From: Cristatella mucedo
Taxonomy: Eukaryota > Bryozoa > Phylactolaemata > Cristatellidae
Assembly: GCA_009760855.2 (NCBI GenBank)
Contig: WPIO01000008.1
Coordinates: 9,159,501-9,223,500 of the forward strand
Reading direction: 5' to 3'
DNA length: 64,000 nucleotides
In this document: positions 12,880 to 25,280 of the stretch, in pieces
Layout: each line of letters opens with the position of its first letter
Position numbering within the stretch: position 1 is the first letter of the stretch
Program-made: the position numbers and the translations under genes
The notes under the pieces: model-generated
What the model was told of the DNA's origin: nothing
Seen by the model: only the letters and a program-made list of their open reading frames with translations
Database searches by the model: none

Positions 12880-15480
12880 ACCTACTCAGAGCCTCATAGC
12901 CCCCTTGGACAAAGATTCAAAACAGCTGTAGGCAGGCTGCTGCTCTGCGGTAGGTGTCCATAGCTCGCCTACATAATATCCAATCAGCACTACCGGAAAT
13001 ATAAGCGTCCGAGTATGATTAATGATTGATTCTTAATGAGTCACGAGTCGGTTCGGTGAATGGGTATTGCCCAAAGGAAAAGATCCTTTGGGAGACGCAG
13101 TGCTGCCGCAATGCCATTCACTAGTCAATGGTCAAGAAAACTACCAGCTTTTAATAACGCAGCCGGCAGCAGAACAAGGACCGAAGTGAAGACGGAGCAA
13201 GAATAAGCAACCGACAGGTTCAATATATAGTAGTCCTAAACAATAAATATTGGCTGAGCAAACCATCATACATAAAATTATTTATATCACTGGCTCCACT
13301 TCAGGAACACGCTCCAATCAGTCGTAGCTGATGTGGCTAGGTTGAGCTCTATCGGATTCGGGACACGCGACGTTCAGCCAACCGGCGTCAGGGCTGGTAT
13401 GCGGCTCCAAAAATAAACCCGGCGTTCTGAGCCAGCCAGTGCTGTACTGCAGGTCAAGGTAGGGCTGCTCTGCGGTGAGGCATAGGCACTTTGGATGTGG
13501 AGCGGTATCAGCCGACATCCGGAAGCTACCTCTACAAAGGATTGTCTTGCCCTTTTTCACAGAGCTCTAAGCTCCTTGCGGAAGACGCACGCCGTCTATC
13601 GGCTGTCGCACTCTTGAATGGGAGCTGGATCAAAATATTTATTGAGCCGCGGCGAGGAGACTGAAGGCGCACTTACTCGCCATGACTCTAAGCATGTCGA
13701 GGTTAATAATTGAATGCCTTCCTCTGGAGAGCAATGCGCTGCTGCGGATTGAAGTCCCTCGACCCCGAAGCGATCTTTAATCTAGCGAAAAAGAAATGCA
13801 GAGCACATTCCCTGAGAGCCCGACGCTGCTGCTCGCCACAAGCTCGCTCACACCGAACCAACAAGTGTTTTGCTGTTTAGGATTTTCCTCGTAAGATTAA
13901 GTCCCCCATTTTTCAAGAATCGGAAGCTATGCAAGTACTTTTCGCCATTACTAGTGTGTCCTTGGACCTATCTTGAAAGGAATTACCTTTTTAGCGGATC
14001 TGCAATCGCAGTAGCTACTTGTAGAATCAATGATAGCGCCTTTTGAAGCAAGCGCATAACGTACCAGCCTCAGGCATGCCGAGCCAGGCGCCTCATCAGA
14101 ATCAAGCGAAGGAAATTGAAAGTGTGACGAAAAATCCCAATACAATGCACCTCTACAAGTAGTTCCAAAAATGCCACGGGCACTAAGTGGGCGGGACTAT
14201 TTGGAAGTGTTTTCTATAGCATGCTCAAAGCTGGTGCGGCTTTCGCTAACCATCTGGATAGTGATCTAAGACTTAGCCTTATACCTCATGGGCCAAAATC
14301 TACTGTGGCTGCCCACGCAACTCAGTAGCGACTCGTGCAGAGCCGGTCGCCACCGCGGAGGGGTAACATATCAGGCTTCCGGCTTCGGCCTAAACTACCT
14401 TTTTTCTCAAGGCTACTTTTATATTTTGATCTTGCACCTCACGTAAATGAGGCTTTTATAGTTATTTTTTTTAAATAAATTTCTTTAGGCAAAGTGCTTA
14501 ATAGTGTAAATTAAGTTTGAAGCGATACAAATATATTCAGACATTATAAATATATGGCTCAACTTAAAACCGAAATAATTATTCATACTTGCCTACAGCT
14601 GTAGCTGGTACTTTAGGTCCCCAATTGCATAAAATAGGGATTACCGGAAAACTTCACACCTGACTAATGTTTTGTGTCTAGGAAATGCTAAATATTGCTC
14701 TCACAATGACAATCATTAAAGGGCAAATTCTTAAGTTTTATTACAGTCGCAACTCAGCAACATAATATCATAAAAATCTTTATGCAAATAAAAATAGAAT
14801 TTTGATTTAGTTGTTAGAATGCTCATTATACAACTGACTGAGATGGTTATTTGCAGATCTCTCATTGATATTATAAATACAAAGATATGAAATGACGCTT
14901 TGGTTCAATTGTGATTGTATTTTCTGTCAGGAAAAAATGTCTAACTAATTAAAACATTTTTTTCTGCCGAAAACTATTTTCCTTTGCCTTCAATATTTAC
15001 TACAAGTCTCATGTTCGTTTAATTCTTCATAAGCACTTTTTGCTTTGAGTAGCAATTTTGATGAATCTTCTGTAGTGATCAGTAAATGGGCACCTGTATT
15101 ACCTACGACGTCTTGTATATTTATGGCATTTACATTTTAGTATATCCTATTAGAAGACGATGAATCACATTTTATTGCACATAGTATACAGTACTGCTAG
15201 GTCGGATTTCTAAGAGAATTTTGTCGCATCTCTCCTATCTTCTATCAATTGTGCCATAATACTAAGGACGTGCTGCTGTTGTTTCGCACGAGTGGATAGT
15301 ATCCACGGCCCAGATTTTCGTTCAAAAAATATCTTAAATAATAACTCTACACCTCATATCCTAGAGAAAGAATACCTGCTAGAGCAATAACGATAGAATA
15401 CTAAAGAATCACAACTCTAAATTTTTCCGATATAATTGCCAACAAAAATCTAGACTTTCATGTCTAAGCAAACAAGGTGC
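12880..15480. other. No recognised gene
   Basis: GC falls from moderate (13.3-14.4 kb) to strongly AT-rich (14.4-15.4 kb). Nothing was identified. Confidence 0.5.
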
Positions 15481-16270
15481 AGCTGTACCTATACTTCAAT
15501 CCGTCTTGGCCTTTTCACACGTCAAACTCTCAGGTTTTGCTTACATCAGCACTTGGCTGACAGAAGAAACTGGATGATAATTAAAGTAAAGTACTTTTTA
15601 TCGGTAAGCATAATCGTACTTTGACGTTGGAAAGCCTACCCATAAATGGGCTCTGTCTGCCTCTCTCCTGAAGCATCTGCAATAATGAAAATCCAGAATT
15701 CCTGTGTAAAGTGACCATTCACTAGATAACTATATCAGCACCATACAAGGCTACTTAATTTCAGCAAAATGACATTGAAAAAATTTGAGCCTGCTGAGAC
15801 ACGTAAACTGCATACATGTTGGTCGATGCATTTGTAACATCCCCACTCGACGTCTTTAACTCTCTGCTAGCATGTTCTTCGGCCAATGCAGGCAGGAGCT
15901 TACAGTTGGTGCTAAACTCTTCAGCCAGACTTTTCTGTCGTGAGCATTAAATTTGCCATATACACAACCTTTCCAGAGATTCACGGGCTCCCTATCAAAT
16001 AATCAAATAGCGTATCAATATCTAGATTTTGTTACACACTTCCGGCTCTTTAATTCTCTTGCTTCAGACCTACATTCCAATCGGGCTAATCAAAGTCCCA
16101 CCAACTTTTTGGACAAAGGTCGTTAAAACTGTGCCTCAAAATCAAAATCGAGCACTTTGGAGCCTGTGGCCTTAGTTTGCATACTCCCAAATTATAGAAA
16201 TCTTTACCGACTGACCTTACAAAATCTCCCGACTTAGAGGCTTTTCAACGCTCCCTTTCCTCCGAGAATT
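15480..16270 (+). mobile_element. Decayed LINE family A fragment
   Basis: Around 15,850-15,945 the + strand reads DVFNSLLACSS, then LQLVLNSSARLFCRE. This is the family's 'FCNSLL.G ... LQLVQNSAARLVCRE' motif at the C-terminal end of the RT ORF. The flanks align only loosely. Confidence 0.65.
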
Positions 16271-16279
16271 TGCTGGGTC

Positions 16280-17900
16280 TTTGGGTCTTTGTCAGAATTC
16301 TGTCAGTATAATGTCAGTTTTATATGATGTGTGATTATCTCTGCTGACAATGCGCATTTTATCACTAAACTTATTGATATACAATCATCCCTTGCCACTT
16401 CGCGTTTCGACTTTCACGGCTTTATTGTATCGCGTTTTTAGTAACATGAATATTCATTAAAGAGTTGATCAAGATAGTGAATTTGATACAGGGCGCTCTT
16501 GGTTTTCTGAGTCAATTATAGACCCCTATATTACAATAAAAATTAAAATAACATAAAAGGGATCTGTAGATCTATGCATTCGAGCACCCCAGCATACCCT
16601 TCAACGCCAGGTGCAGCAGCTCGACTACTCCTTGGGTTGAGCATGAACTTTTTTCCATACCATATGGTGTGGTGAAGCCAAGCCAATCAGAGCGTGCTGT
16701 TTATTGTTTTACTATCCTAATGCAATAACTTTATATGTGCGTGTAAATAAATGTACGATAGTAATAATATGATATTTTAAGTCTAGTTTTTCTTATTTTT
16801 CTCTCATTTTGACTGATATATTTGTAAATACAAGTGTAATGATGACTATTCTGATGTTATTTCACATTCAGATGGCTCAAATTGTGCTAAAAACTGTATT
16901 TAGAGGGTCATGAAAAGGCTTTCTATGCTCTAACTACAAAAATATTTAATTTATCAGTAGAATCCTACTTCGCCGAAATTTACTTATCGCGGTTGAGTCA
17001 GGAACAGGTTTACCGCGATAAATGAGGGACGAATGAATATCCCTTGCAATCATTGTGAAGTGCCTGGAAATATATTTAGTACTCTGAAGGAACTATTATT
17101 CTTAATAATATAAGGGCCTCAAAGCATAGCTTAGATCTTATAAAGTCGCCTTATACATCAAGGTATGCAAAAATATCCGAATGTAAGCGATATGGATTAC
17201 CAAAACGCAATAATAAGTTCATATTCTTCACCATAGCTGGTAGCTCTAAGCTTAACCATGCGATTAATTGCTTGTATTAACCATAAATATCCTGAATAAC
17301 CTTGTAATGATCATTTGAAGGTAGAGGTTCACAGATGGTGATGCTTTCAACTTCAAATATGTGTAGATCCAAAATCGCTAGGAATTTTGAACGAGAATCA
17401 ATGTTATTCTCAGATTTGCATACCGACACATGAGTAATATACAATCGTCTCTATTAATTCTTAGTATCTTTTATTATAAAATAAGCAATCTGCAAGTTTG
17501 AACTGCCAGGTTGACACCCGGAAATTAATCCTCTATCGATTCAACAGATTTTGAGGAGTGGTCGAATCACAAATTAAAGATAAGTCGGTCATTTTTGGCC
17601 CTGTACCTAGACATCCGGTGTTAAATAGAGTAGCTTAAATGCTCTAGAAGACGTGCATAATAATGATTATGTATATTATATTTAAGTAAACAGTTTACTC
17701 TTTTGCCTATGATTTTTCTTCTTTACACAGCTAGCTGTAGCAAATTTATAAAGATCAATTAAACTTACAATACGGATCACGAAAGAATTTAATTGAATAA
17801 TCAATGTATAACCAGGTTTACATAAATATGTAGCCGTTTAAAAATTACTCATTCAGTTCATTCTTCTTTGGAAATGGTTAGGCAGACCGGACAGTAGCTG
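16280..17900. other. AT-rich, no recognised gene
   Basis: No open frame worth calling. The last 100 bp before 17,923 may align weakly with the intron just before exon 3 (46,730-46,810), so the duplication may start a little earlier than drawn. Confidence 0.5.
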
Positions 17901-17922
17901 AACAATGATAATTATCAGTATA

Positions 17923-18056
17923 AGACAGGTGAATATCTTCCTGCGATGGATAGTCTTCAAAAGTTGGTACTACACTCCTGTCAGCAGTCCAACTAGCAGC
18001 TGACGATAAAGTTCACACGAAATTTGGATACTCGTGACAGGGATGCAGTCACTGCC
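17923..18056 (+). pseudogene. Relic copy of monooxygenase exon 3
   Basis: The + strand reads GEYLPAMDSLQ, later QLTIKFTRNLDT and DAVTA, colinear with exon 3 (GELLPSLDTIQ, QLTVTFTRLLDT, DAVIT). The frame is kept, but there is an in-frame TAG at 17994-17996, the conserved CDSED cysteine is Arg, and the donor gtaagc has become atatgc. The following intron sequence also matches, so this is a DNA duplicate and not a retrocopy. No other exons of a second gene copy were found nearby. Confidence 0.85.
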
Positions 18057-18745
18057 ATATGCTGATTGAGGCCACTGTACAGACAATCTTGATTGCATTT
18101 GAACAATTGGCTCTCATAGATTGAAATATCTTCGAAGCATCTTCAGCCGGATACGAGCTCACTTAAAATAAACAGCCTGTCCTTGCAATACTCTGCAAAT
18201 ATTCCAGCGTGAACGCATTTTTGTGAGCATCAGTGTTTGTGCATTACTGTAAATGCATAATGTTTACCCTATTTCAATGCACATATTAGATCGTATATCA
18301 GCACGGGCTGATTGTCGACTTAAACCATGCGATCGCCTTTTCTTAATGAGGACATCCAGATTTAACTTGCTTAATCTCTAGCTCTTAATTATTTTAAAAG
18401 AAATATTAGTAGATTGACCCACAATATATTATAGCACAGATGTCACTTACTATTTGATCGTGCTTCCGTTGCAGCATATGCAACGCGCCTAAAAAGCGAT
18501 TCAGCTCTCTAAGGGAGTAATATCATTAATATATTAATAATTAATAATATTTTAATATATATATATATATATATATGTGTGTAATTAGGTAATATATTAA
18601 TAAAAATGTATTACATTAACTAATATTTTAAATACTGTAAATTAAAAGCTATAAACTATGATTCGTTGAGTCTTTCTAAGGAAGAGTTAATTTAACCTCG
18701 TGCGAACTCCAAATGGCTTAGTAAAAATACCTAAAACCCAGAGCT
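18057..18745 (+). repeat. Duplicated intron sequence (paralogous to 46,958-47,450)
   Basis: After the relic exon the match to intron 3 continues: gctgattgagg directly after the donor, gaaatatcttc, aacgcatttytgtgagcat, a gatcgc-ttt block, and later cctcgtgcraactc near 18,690 against 47,417. Spacing is nearly constant for the first 340 bp. The match is then interrupted in this copy by about 170 bp of AT-rich sequence that includes a degraded LINE 3' end (about 18,480-18,600). Confidence 0.75.
18480..18600 (+). mobile_element. Possible degraded LINE family A 3' hairpin and tail
   Basis: The gcgcctaaaaagcgattcagctctctaaggg stretch resembles the family hairpin in + orientation, followed by ATT/AT-rich sequence with a (TA)n run at 18,554-18,576. 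It interrupts the duplicated intron block. Confidence 0.4.
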
Positions 18746-19929
18746 AGAATCCTACTTATTCTACATAATGCATTCTTATTTATAACATCCATAGCTGCCA
18801 TTATTTTTTGTGGACTTTAATTAAAATTTCAATATATTCGAGTAATTTGTATCCAGCATTCAAGCTCTCCATAATGCCGAAATTCAATAGACATTCAGAG
18901 ACAACAGCAGAAGTAGCGGAGCATCACCCTTATTAAATTTATAATTAAAGTTATTTAGTGATGCAAGTGAATATGAAAGGAGGTTGTGCACAAGACTGTA
19001 GCTAATATGTAAGGTTTCGCATAGTTCAGCTGTACACGGCATGCAAGGAAAATTACACTACTGTATTGTGGGAAAACCTAGCAAAATAAAAACTACTTTG
19101 TCAAAGCAGAACTCCCTAACAGTAGGAAATCGATCGCCAAGCGAGTTCAGGCTTATAGGATCTGTCATTAGAAGCTGCACGCTATTTAGCTTACGAGTCT
19201 CTCGCAAGCAGCATTGCTGGCTTTCAACAAACTAGCTTCTTGAAATTGTAGTATTACGGTACTGACAATAGTGGATGGGTCACTTAGTTTTTTAGGCACG
19301 CCTGCTCAATCAGTGATTGAGTTTCCGGAAGATATCATTATAGTCCTGAATTATCTATCCAGGGAGGGTCAACTTATCAGCCGGGGCCTCAGAAGCATTG
19401 CACATCTTGTGCTAAGGAGTTATGTGATCAAATTAAGCAGTGCACTTCAATGGACACTGATGCAGTGCAGCCGATAGTAGAAAGTTCTTCGAGCCAGAAA
19501 GGGGCCCAGGGCCCATTGCTATCTGCTGGCGTTCGCTTTTAATTTAGTAGCCACATCAAAAATTCAACTTATTTAAATCTGGGAAAGGCATAGCCTACCT
19601 TGCTCTTTGTAGCGACGAAGATAATATTTTTGCTATTATTAAACATGCATGCCTATACAACAGTATGTATCTCATTAATAAGGATAACACGTTTTTGCAC
19701 GGATGAGACACCAGCCAGACGGCGCGCTTTTATAATCGTTTCTGTTTTGTTTTGTTGCACCGTTTGCGTCTATTACAGTTTTGTTATTGTTTGTTCGAAG
19801 GTATACTAAATTACGGTATAATTTGAATTGGCAGCAGCAATGCTAAATGTTATCGCACTGGAGAGACACCAGCAGAGGCTGCTAAATGCAGTCTCGTCGT
19901 TATTTTGCTAAATTGGCATGCCGAGTGCT

Positions 19930-20665
19930 TTTCGAAGTGAAGGAGGAAGGGGTGGAAGAAGGAGGAGACGGAGGATGAGTGAGATGTGTCTTCAACACCG
20001 AATGGACTGACGAAGTCTTCTTCGTCCAACACTGTAAAAAAGGCCGTGTTTAGTGTGAAGCGACACCAACAGCACTTTCAAGCAGGTCAAATCTCAAGGA
20101 GCATTTCGATGCTAAGCATGCACACACGTATAGAGACTACACCACGGATGAGAGGAAAACTGAGGCTACTAGCTCGAGGTCAAAGTTGAATCCACAGTCG
20201 TCGCTCTTCAAGAAGTCGGCCTCCGAAGCTTCTGAAGCTGTTGAGCGTCACACTCGTGGCTTCTATGAAGTGTAATTATTGATTTCGAAGAAAATGCATC
20301 CCTTCACTGATGCAGACTTTGTAATAGATTGTATGTTTGCCGCTGTTGACGTCATCTGTCCCGAGCAACAAGCCTCTTTCAAAGCAATCATGCTGCCTGT
20401 CTGCTCTGAGACTCGAGCCGTGGAGGGCTTGAACTCTGATGTCCGGTCTACGATGTTTATGAAAGTACAAATATCGAAATATTACTAATCGCCTTGGACG
20501 AGAGCAGCAATGTCATGGACACTGTGCAGCTGGCCGTATTTGTACGTGACTTTGCACAAACCTGGTGGTGGACGTGGAGTTTCTCAGCCTCATCCCGAAC
20601 AAGGGAACGACAACTGATCAATATGTCCTCAACGCCCTCCTACCTGGTTTAAGTGGTTACGGCCT
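19930..20665 (+). pseudogene. Decayed hAT-family transposase (ZBED5/SCAND3/GTF2IRD2-like)
   Basis: Three stretches in different frames resemble domesticated-type hAT transposases. They are a VKRHQQHFQ piece like a zinc-finger tail (about 20,055-20,090), a PFTDADFVIDCMFAAVDVICPEQQASF block (20,300-20,390), and LALDESSNVMDTVQLAVFVR (about 20,490-20,550) followed by EFLSLIPNKGTTTDQYVLNA (20,575-20,635). The ALDES...QL order is diagnostic of the hAT catalytic region. At least one frameshift near 20,485 and a stop separate the pieces. No terminal inverted repeats were found. Confidence 0.8.
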
Positions 20666-20737
20666 GTCGAAGGCATGAAGTTAAGATACAACTAATTCCC
20701 ACACTAAAGTCCAATTCCGGGAGAGGTTATAGCTGTA

Positions 20738-22880
20738 CAATAAATAATAAAAATAATATTAATATTCCTAATACACTTGATAAAGCACTGTCAGAGAACT
20801 CGATCTCTTTCTAGGTGCTTTAAATTTGCTGCAAAGGAAGCACGATCGAATGGTTAGTGGTACCATACCTGATAAACAATATGAATAACATGGTAAGGGG
20901 GTGACATGCCGAGGGTCAGCATGCAAGTGTGGTTACTAGCAGCATGCACAGTGTCTGCACTCATAAGCACATAACGGACAAATCACAAAGACCCTCTAAA
21001 TGCTGTAATAAATTGATGCGTTTTCAATTTCTTTTTTAAATGTGGTTAAGTCAAGCGATGGTGCGACGCAAGTCGGGAGTGAGTTCCAGGTTTTGGGAGC
21101 ATACGAACTAAACGCACGGTCTCCAAAGGATTTGAGGTTTGTGTGAGATATAGGTAAGCTGTTAGATTCCTGAAAGTGGGTGTTACTATGCTTAGTCATG
21201 TGGGGCTGGTAGATCTGATAGGTAAGCTGGAGCCAAAAAATGAAGTAATCTAAAAGTGAGCGACAAAACCTTGATGTAGATCCGTTGCTTGACTGGTAGC
21301 AAGTGCAGATCTGCGAGAAGCGGTGTGTTGTGGCAGCTGCGACTCTCACGACAGACCTGCCTAGCTGCCCAGTTTTGCACCAGTTGTGAGCCCCTGATTG
21401 CACATACCGGTTGGCCAGCAAGCAGTGAGTTACAGAAGTCAAGGCAGGATGCCAAAAATGCATGGATCTACTTAGATGGGGTATCCCTATCTAAACAAGC
21501 CCAAATTTTAGCAATATTATGTAGCTGAAAGTAGTCAGACTTGATTGTGGAGCTGATGTGATTTTCTAACGAAAGGTCCCTTTGAAACATTACATCTAGA
21601 TTTCGTGCAGATTCAACGGGAGATATGCTGGCAACGCCGATTTTGAGCGTTAGAGTTTCCAAGTGTGAATCACACTTGTTTTTCCAATAACTATTAAGCT
21701 AGTTTAATCATAAGTTAATTTGAGAACATTTGCTAAACAAATTTTTAAGTTGAGAAACTGCTATCCATATGGTGATGTCATCAATACATGCATCAAGGGA
21801 GTTAGGAGAATTCGAGGTGCTCAAAGACTCGGAGGGATCGAATTCAAAGTACAAATGAGTTTTATGTGCATAGAAGTGAAAGCCTAGATTTTGCCTGGCA
21901 ATAACATCGGCTAGAGTGAGTGTATAAACCTTGAAAGAACAGACCGAGGATGAAGCCCTGAGGTATCACATATCTCTGAGGTACCTCGGATGATCTTTGC
22001 CTATTCACAGCAATACTGTGGCATCTTTCACTGAGATTGGATCTGTATCATTACAGAGCCATGCCAGTGATGCCCAGGCGAGATGAGAGGCACTGAAGGT
22101 CTTGATCATCGATATTATCAAAAGCTGCCGAAAGGTTGAGCAAAAGAAGCAGAAATACTATACCCATGTCAGCATTCCTAAGTAGGTCGTTGTACACCCG
22201 AAGCAAAGCTGACTCTGTGGAGTGATTAGCTCTAAAGCCAGACTGGAACTTACTAGCAAGGTTTGAAGTTTCAATATGTGAATTCAGCCTGTCTGCCACG
22301 ACTCGTTCGAGTGTCTTTGATAGGAATGGTAGAAGGGGGACTGGGCGAAAGTTGCTCAAGTTCTCTTATTGTAGTGTCATTTTCTTGAGTTGTGGCCGGA
22401 CATGACCTGAGGCTAATGACATATTAATGATGTTAGTTATGCATGGCAGCAGCTGATCGATGCAACGTAGGAGCAGGACAGTGGGAAAAGGGTCTAAAGG
22501 ACTTGTTGTCTTCTTTGATTGGGATATGAACATTTAGGACGAGATCAATAGTGACCTGCTTAAATGTAGACATTGAGGTGCTGCAAGGAATCGAGGGACA
22601 ACATTCTAGGGGGGATGAGGCCACCGCAAGCATAGATTCCCTGATCTTGTCTATCTTCTGGACAAGAAGGCTAGATAAGTGATCAGCTAGATCATTACAG
22701 GGTTCACCAGGTAAGGAGCTAACCTAGGATTGGTTGAAGAGATGGTTGATCGACGACGTCAGCAGTTTTGGGTTGTGTACCTGTGATTCCGCAATGTTTT
22801 CACAGAAGCTAAACTTGGTCTTTGCTAGGATCGAGTGGTACGACCAACAGTATTCCTCGTCTAGCGGATTAACTTTATTT
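20738..22880 (-). mobile_element. LINE family A copy 1, RT half, about 2.1 kb
   Basis: Minus strand. From the ATT-like tail and hairpin (20,738-20,830) it runs through the 3' UTR into an RT ORF now broken into several frames. Readable pieces include NSLLAGQPVC, an RLQLVQN-like block (21,190-21,460), LTLKIGVASISPVESARNLDV (21,590-21,660), and SKTLERVVADRLNSHIETS with FQSGFRANHSTESALLRVYNDLL (22,130-22,330). The latter are classic CR1/L2-type RT motifs. It abuts the tail of copy 2 head to tail. Confidence 0.9.
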
Positions 22881-24655
22881 AATCAAGACATTAATTATAA
22901 TAAGAAAAATTCACTTGATAAAGCGCCCTCAGAGAACTTAATCTTTCTCTGGGCGCTTTACATTTGCTGTATAGTGAAATGCAATTGAATGGTAAGTAAA
23001 ATCATGCTTGAAAAACAAACGAAATGAATATTATGGTTAGGGATGACATGCACAGGGTCAGCATGCAAATGTGGTTAGTGGCAGCATGCACAGTGTCAGC
23101 ACCCATAAGCACATCAAGGACGAATCACAGGGACCCACTAAATGCTGTCCTAAATAGGTGTGTTTTTAGGTTCCTTTTAAATGTGGTCAGGTCAGGGGAT
23201 GTTCTGACGCAGGTCGGGAGGGAGTTCTAGGCAATGGGAGCGTGTGAACTAAATGCACGGTCTCCAAAGGATTTGAGGTTTTTATGAGGTATTTCTAGAC
23301 TGTTGGATTCCGAAAAGTGGTGGTACGATGCTTGGCCTGATGGGGTACTATATCTGACAGATAGGCTGGAGCCATAGAATGAAGGGACCTAAAAGTGAGC
23401 GACAAAACCTTGAAGTCAATCCGTTGCTTGACTGATAGCCAGTGCAGGTCGGCGAGAAGTGGAGTAATGTGGCAACTGCGACGCTCACGACAGACAAGCC
23501 TAGCTGCAGAGTTTTGCACCAGCTGCAATCGCCTGATCGCACATGCTGGTAGGCCAGTAAGCAGTGAGTTGCAGAAGTCGAGACGGGATGTCACGAATGC
23601 ATGGACCAACTTGGACGTGGTATCTTTATCTGAAGAAGCCCGTATTTTAGCAATGTTATGAATAGGCGGATTTGACTGTGGAGCTGATATGGTCGTCTAA
23701 CGAGAGGTCGCTTTGGAATATGACACCTAGATTTCGAGCTGATTCGACAGGAGATATGCTGGCAGAGCCAATTTTGAGAGTCAGCCATTCCAATCTCTGG
23801 ATCACACTGCGTTTGCCCATAACTAGTAAGTTAGTTTTATCATCGTTAAGTTTTAGAAAATTTGCTGCCATCTATGTGCGGATGTCATCAATGCATGCAG
23901 CTAGTGAGTTTAGAGAATTTGAGGTGCTCGAAGGCTGGGAGGGATCAAAGCAAAGGTACAACTGAGTGTCATCCGCATAGAAGTGAAAGCCTAGATTGTG
24001 CTTGGCAATCACATAAGCAAAAGGGAGAGTATAAACCGTGAAAAGAACCGGACCTAGCACTGAGCCCTGAGGTACTCCATATTTCAGAGGTACTTCAGAT
24101 AATTTTGTCCATTCACGTCAATACTCTGGAGTCTCCCACTGAGATAGGACCTGAACCACTGCAGAGCAGTGCCAGTGATGCCCAGGCGAGATGAAAGGCG
24201 CTCTAGAAGAACTTTGTGATCGATGGTGGCAAAAGCTGCCGAAAGATCAAGCAAAACAAGCAGAGACACTCTACTCATGTCTGCGTTCCTAAGTAGGTCG
24301 TTGTATACCCGAAGCAATGCTGACTCTGTGGAGTGATTAGCTCTAAAGCCAGACTGGAACTTACTAGCAAGGTGTGGGGTTTCGATATACGAGTTCAGCT
24401 GGTCCGCCACGACCCGTTCGAGTGTCTTTGATAGGAATGGTCGAAGAGAAACTGGGCGGTAGTTGCTCAAGTTCTCTTGGTCAAGTGTAGCTTTCTTGAG
24501 AAGTGGCCTGACTACAGCTTTTTTGAAAGGTGCTGGGACATGACCTGAGGCTAATGACATATTAATTATGTTATTTATGCATGGCAGCAGCAGATCAATG
24601 CAATGTAGGAGCAGGACAGTGGGAACAGGGTCCGGAGGACTTGTTGTCTTATTTG
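22881..24655 (-). mobile_element. LINE family A copy 2, RT half, about 1.8 kb
   Basis: Minus strand, better preserved than its neighbour. Hairpin stem arms are near 22,918-22,927 and 22,951-22,960. RT pieces are open in four consecutive segments: 24,084-24,560 (NYRPVSLRPFLSKTLERVV and LLDLSAAFATIDH), 23,872-24,060 (FHFYADDTQLYLCF, the catalytic YADD), 23,656-23,871 and 23,295-23,609 (TSRLDFCNSLLTGLPACAI). Frameshifts separate them. The left end lacks about 330 bp present in copy 1. Confidence 0.93.
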
Positions 24656-24659
24656 ATTG

Positions 24660-25075
24660 AGCTATTCACTTATGACATATATTATACATATATCACTTAC
24701 ATTCACTTATGACATATATTCAACTCAGAAAAACCCAACCGAACGCCTTGTGGTCATCTTTAATGAATATTTTCCTTGAAGCCGCTGCACATTGTCAAGT
24801 GAAATCACTGTTTCTCTCCCTGTGCCACGAGTTAACTTGCTAAGTAGGATGGGCTGGTTTGCATGAGAAATTTGAATTCTGAAAAAAAAACTCGAGGCTG
24901 AGTGGCCTGCAGCTGAGTGGAGCCCTTCAAGTTAAGGGTAGCATTGCAATATAACTCACAGATCGGTAGTCGACTGTGCAGTTTGCAGTAGACGAATGTT
25001 AGAAATGTGACCCAGTAGGAATAGAGCATCTGTGTGCAGCAAAGACGTGCACACATTTGCTCGGTGCCCTTTTGC
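24660..25075. repeat. Segment A of a complex tandem duplication (copy 1)
   Basis: Matches 26,985-27,350: cacttatgacatatatt, then aaccgaacgccttgtgg, gccgctgcacattgtcaa, cttcaagttaagggtagca and a final gacgtgcacacattt-ctcggt. I do not recognise a gene in it. Copy 1 is separated from its partner segment B by about 1.2 kb. Confidence 0.8.
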
Positions 25076-25094
25076 CACATCACTTAGCCGTGTA

Positions 25095-25122
25095 ACACAC
25101 ACACACACACACACAAACACAC
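25095..25122. repeat. Short (CA)n microsatellite
   Basis: Thirteen or so CA dinucleotides with one aac interruption, at the left edge of the GC-rich stretch. Confidence 0.9.
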
Positions 25123-25280
25123 TAGCACACGCTCGAGTGCACACACGCATGCTTGCTCGCCTGCCGAAGCAACATGGCTTGGTGTTCTCGCGCCGTCAGC
25201 CGGTCGTGCTGGCTGGCTGCCGAGACGAGAGATTTAGCATGTGCACGAGTATTGCGTGGAGTGCTGGCAATCGCTTGCAG

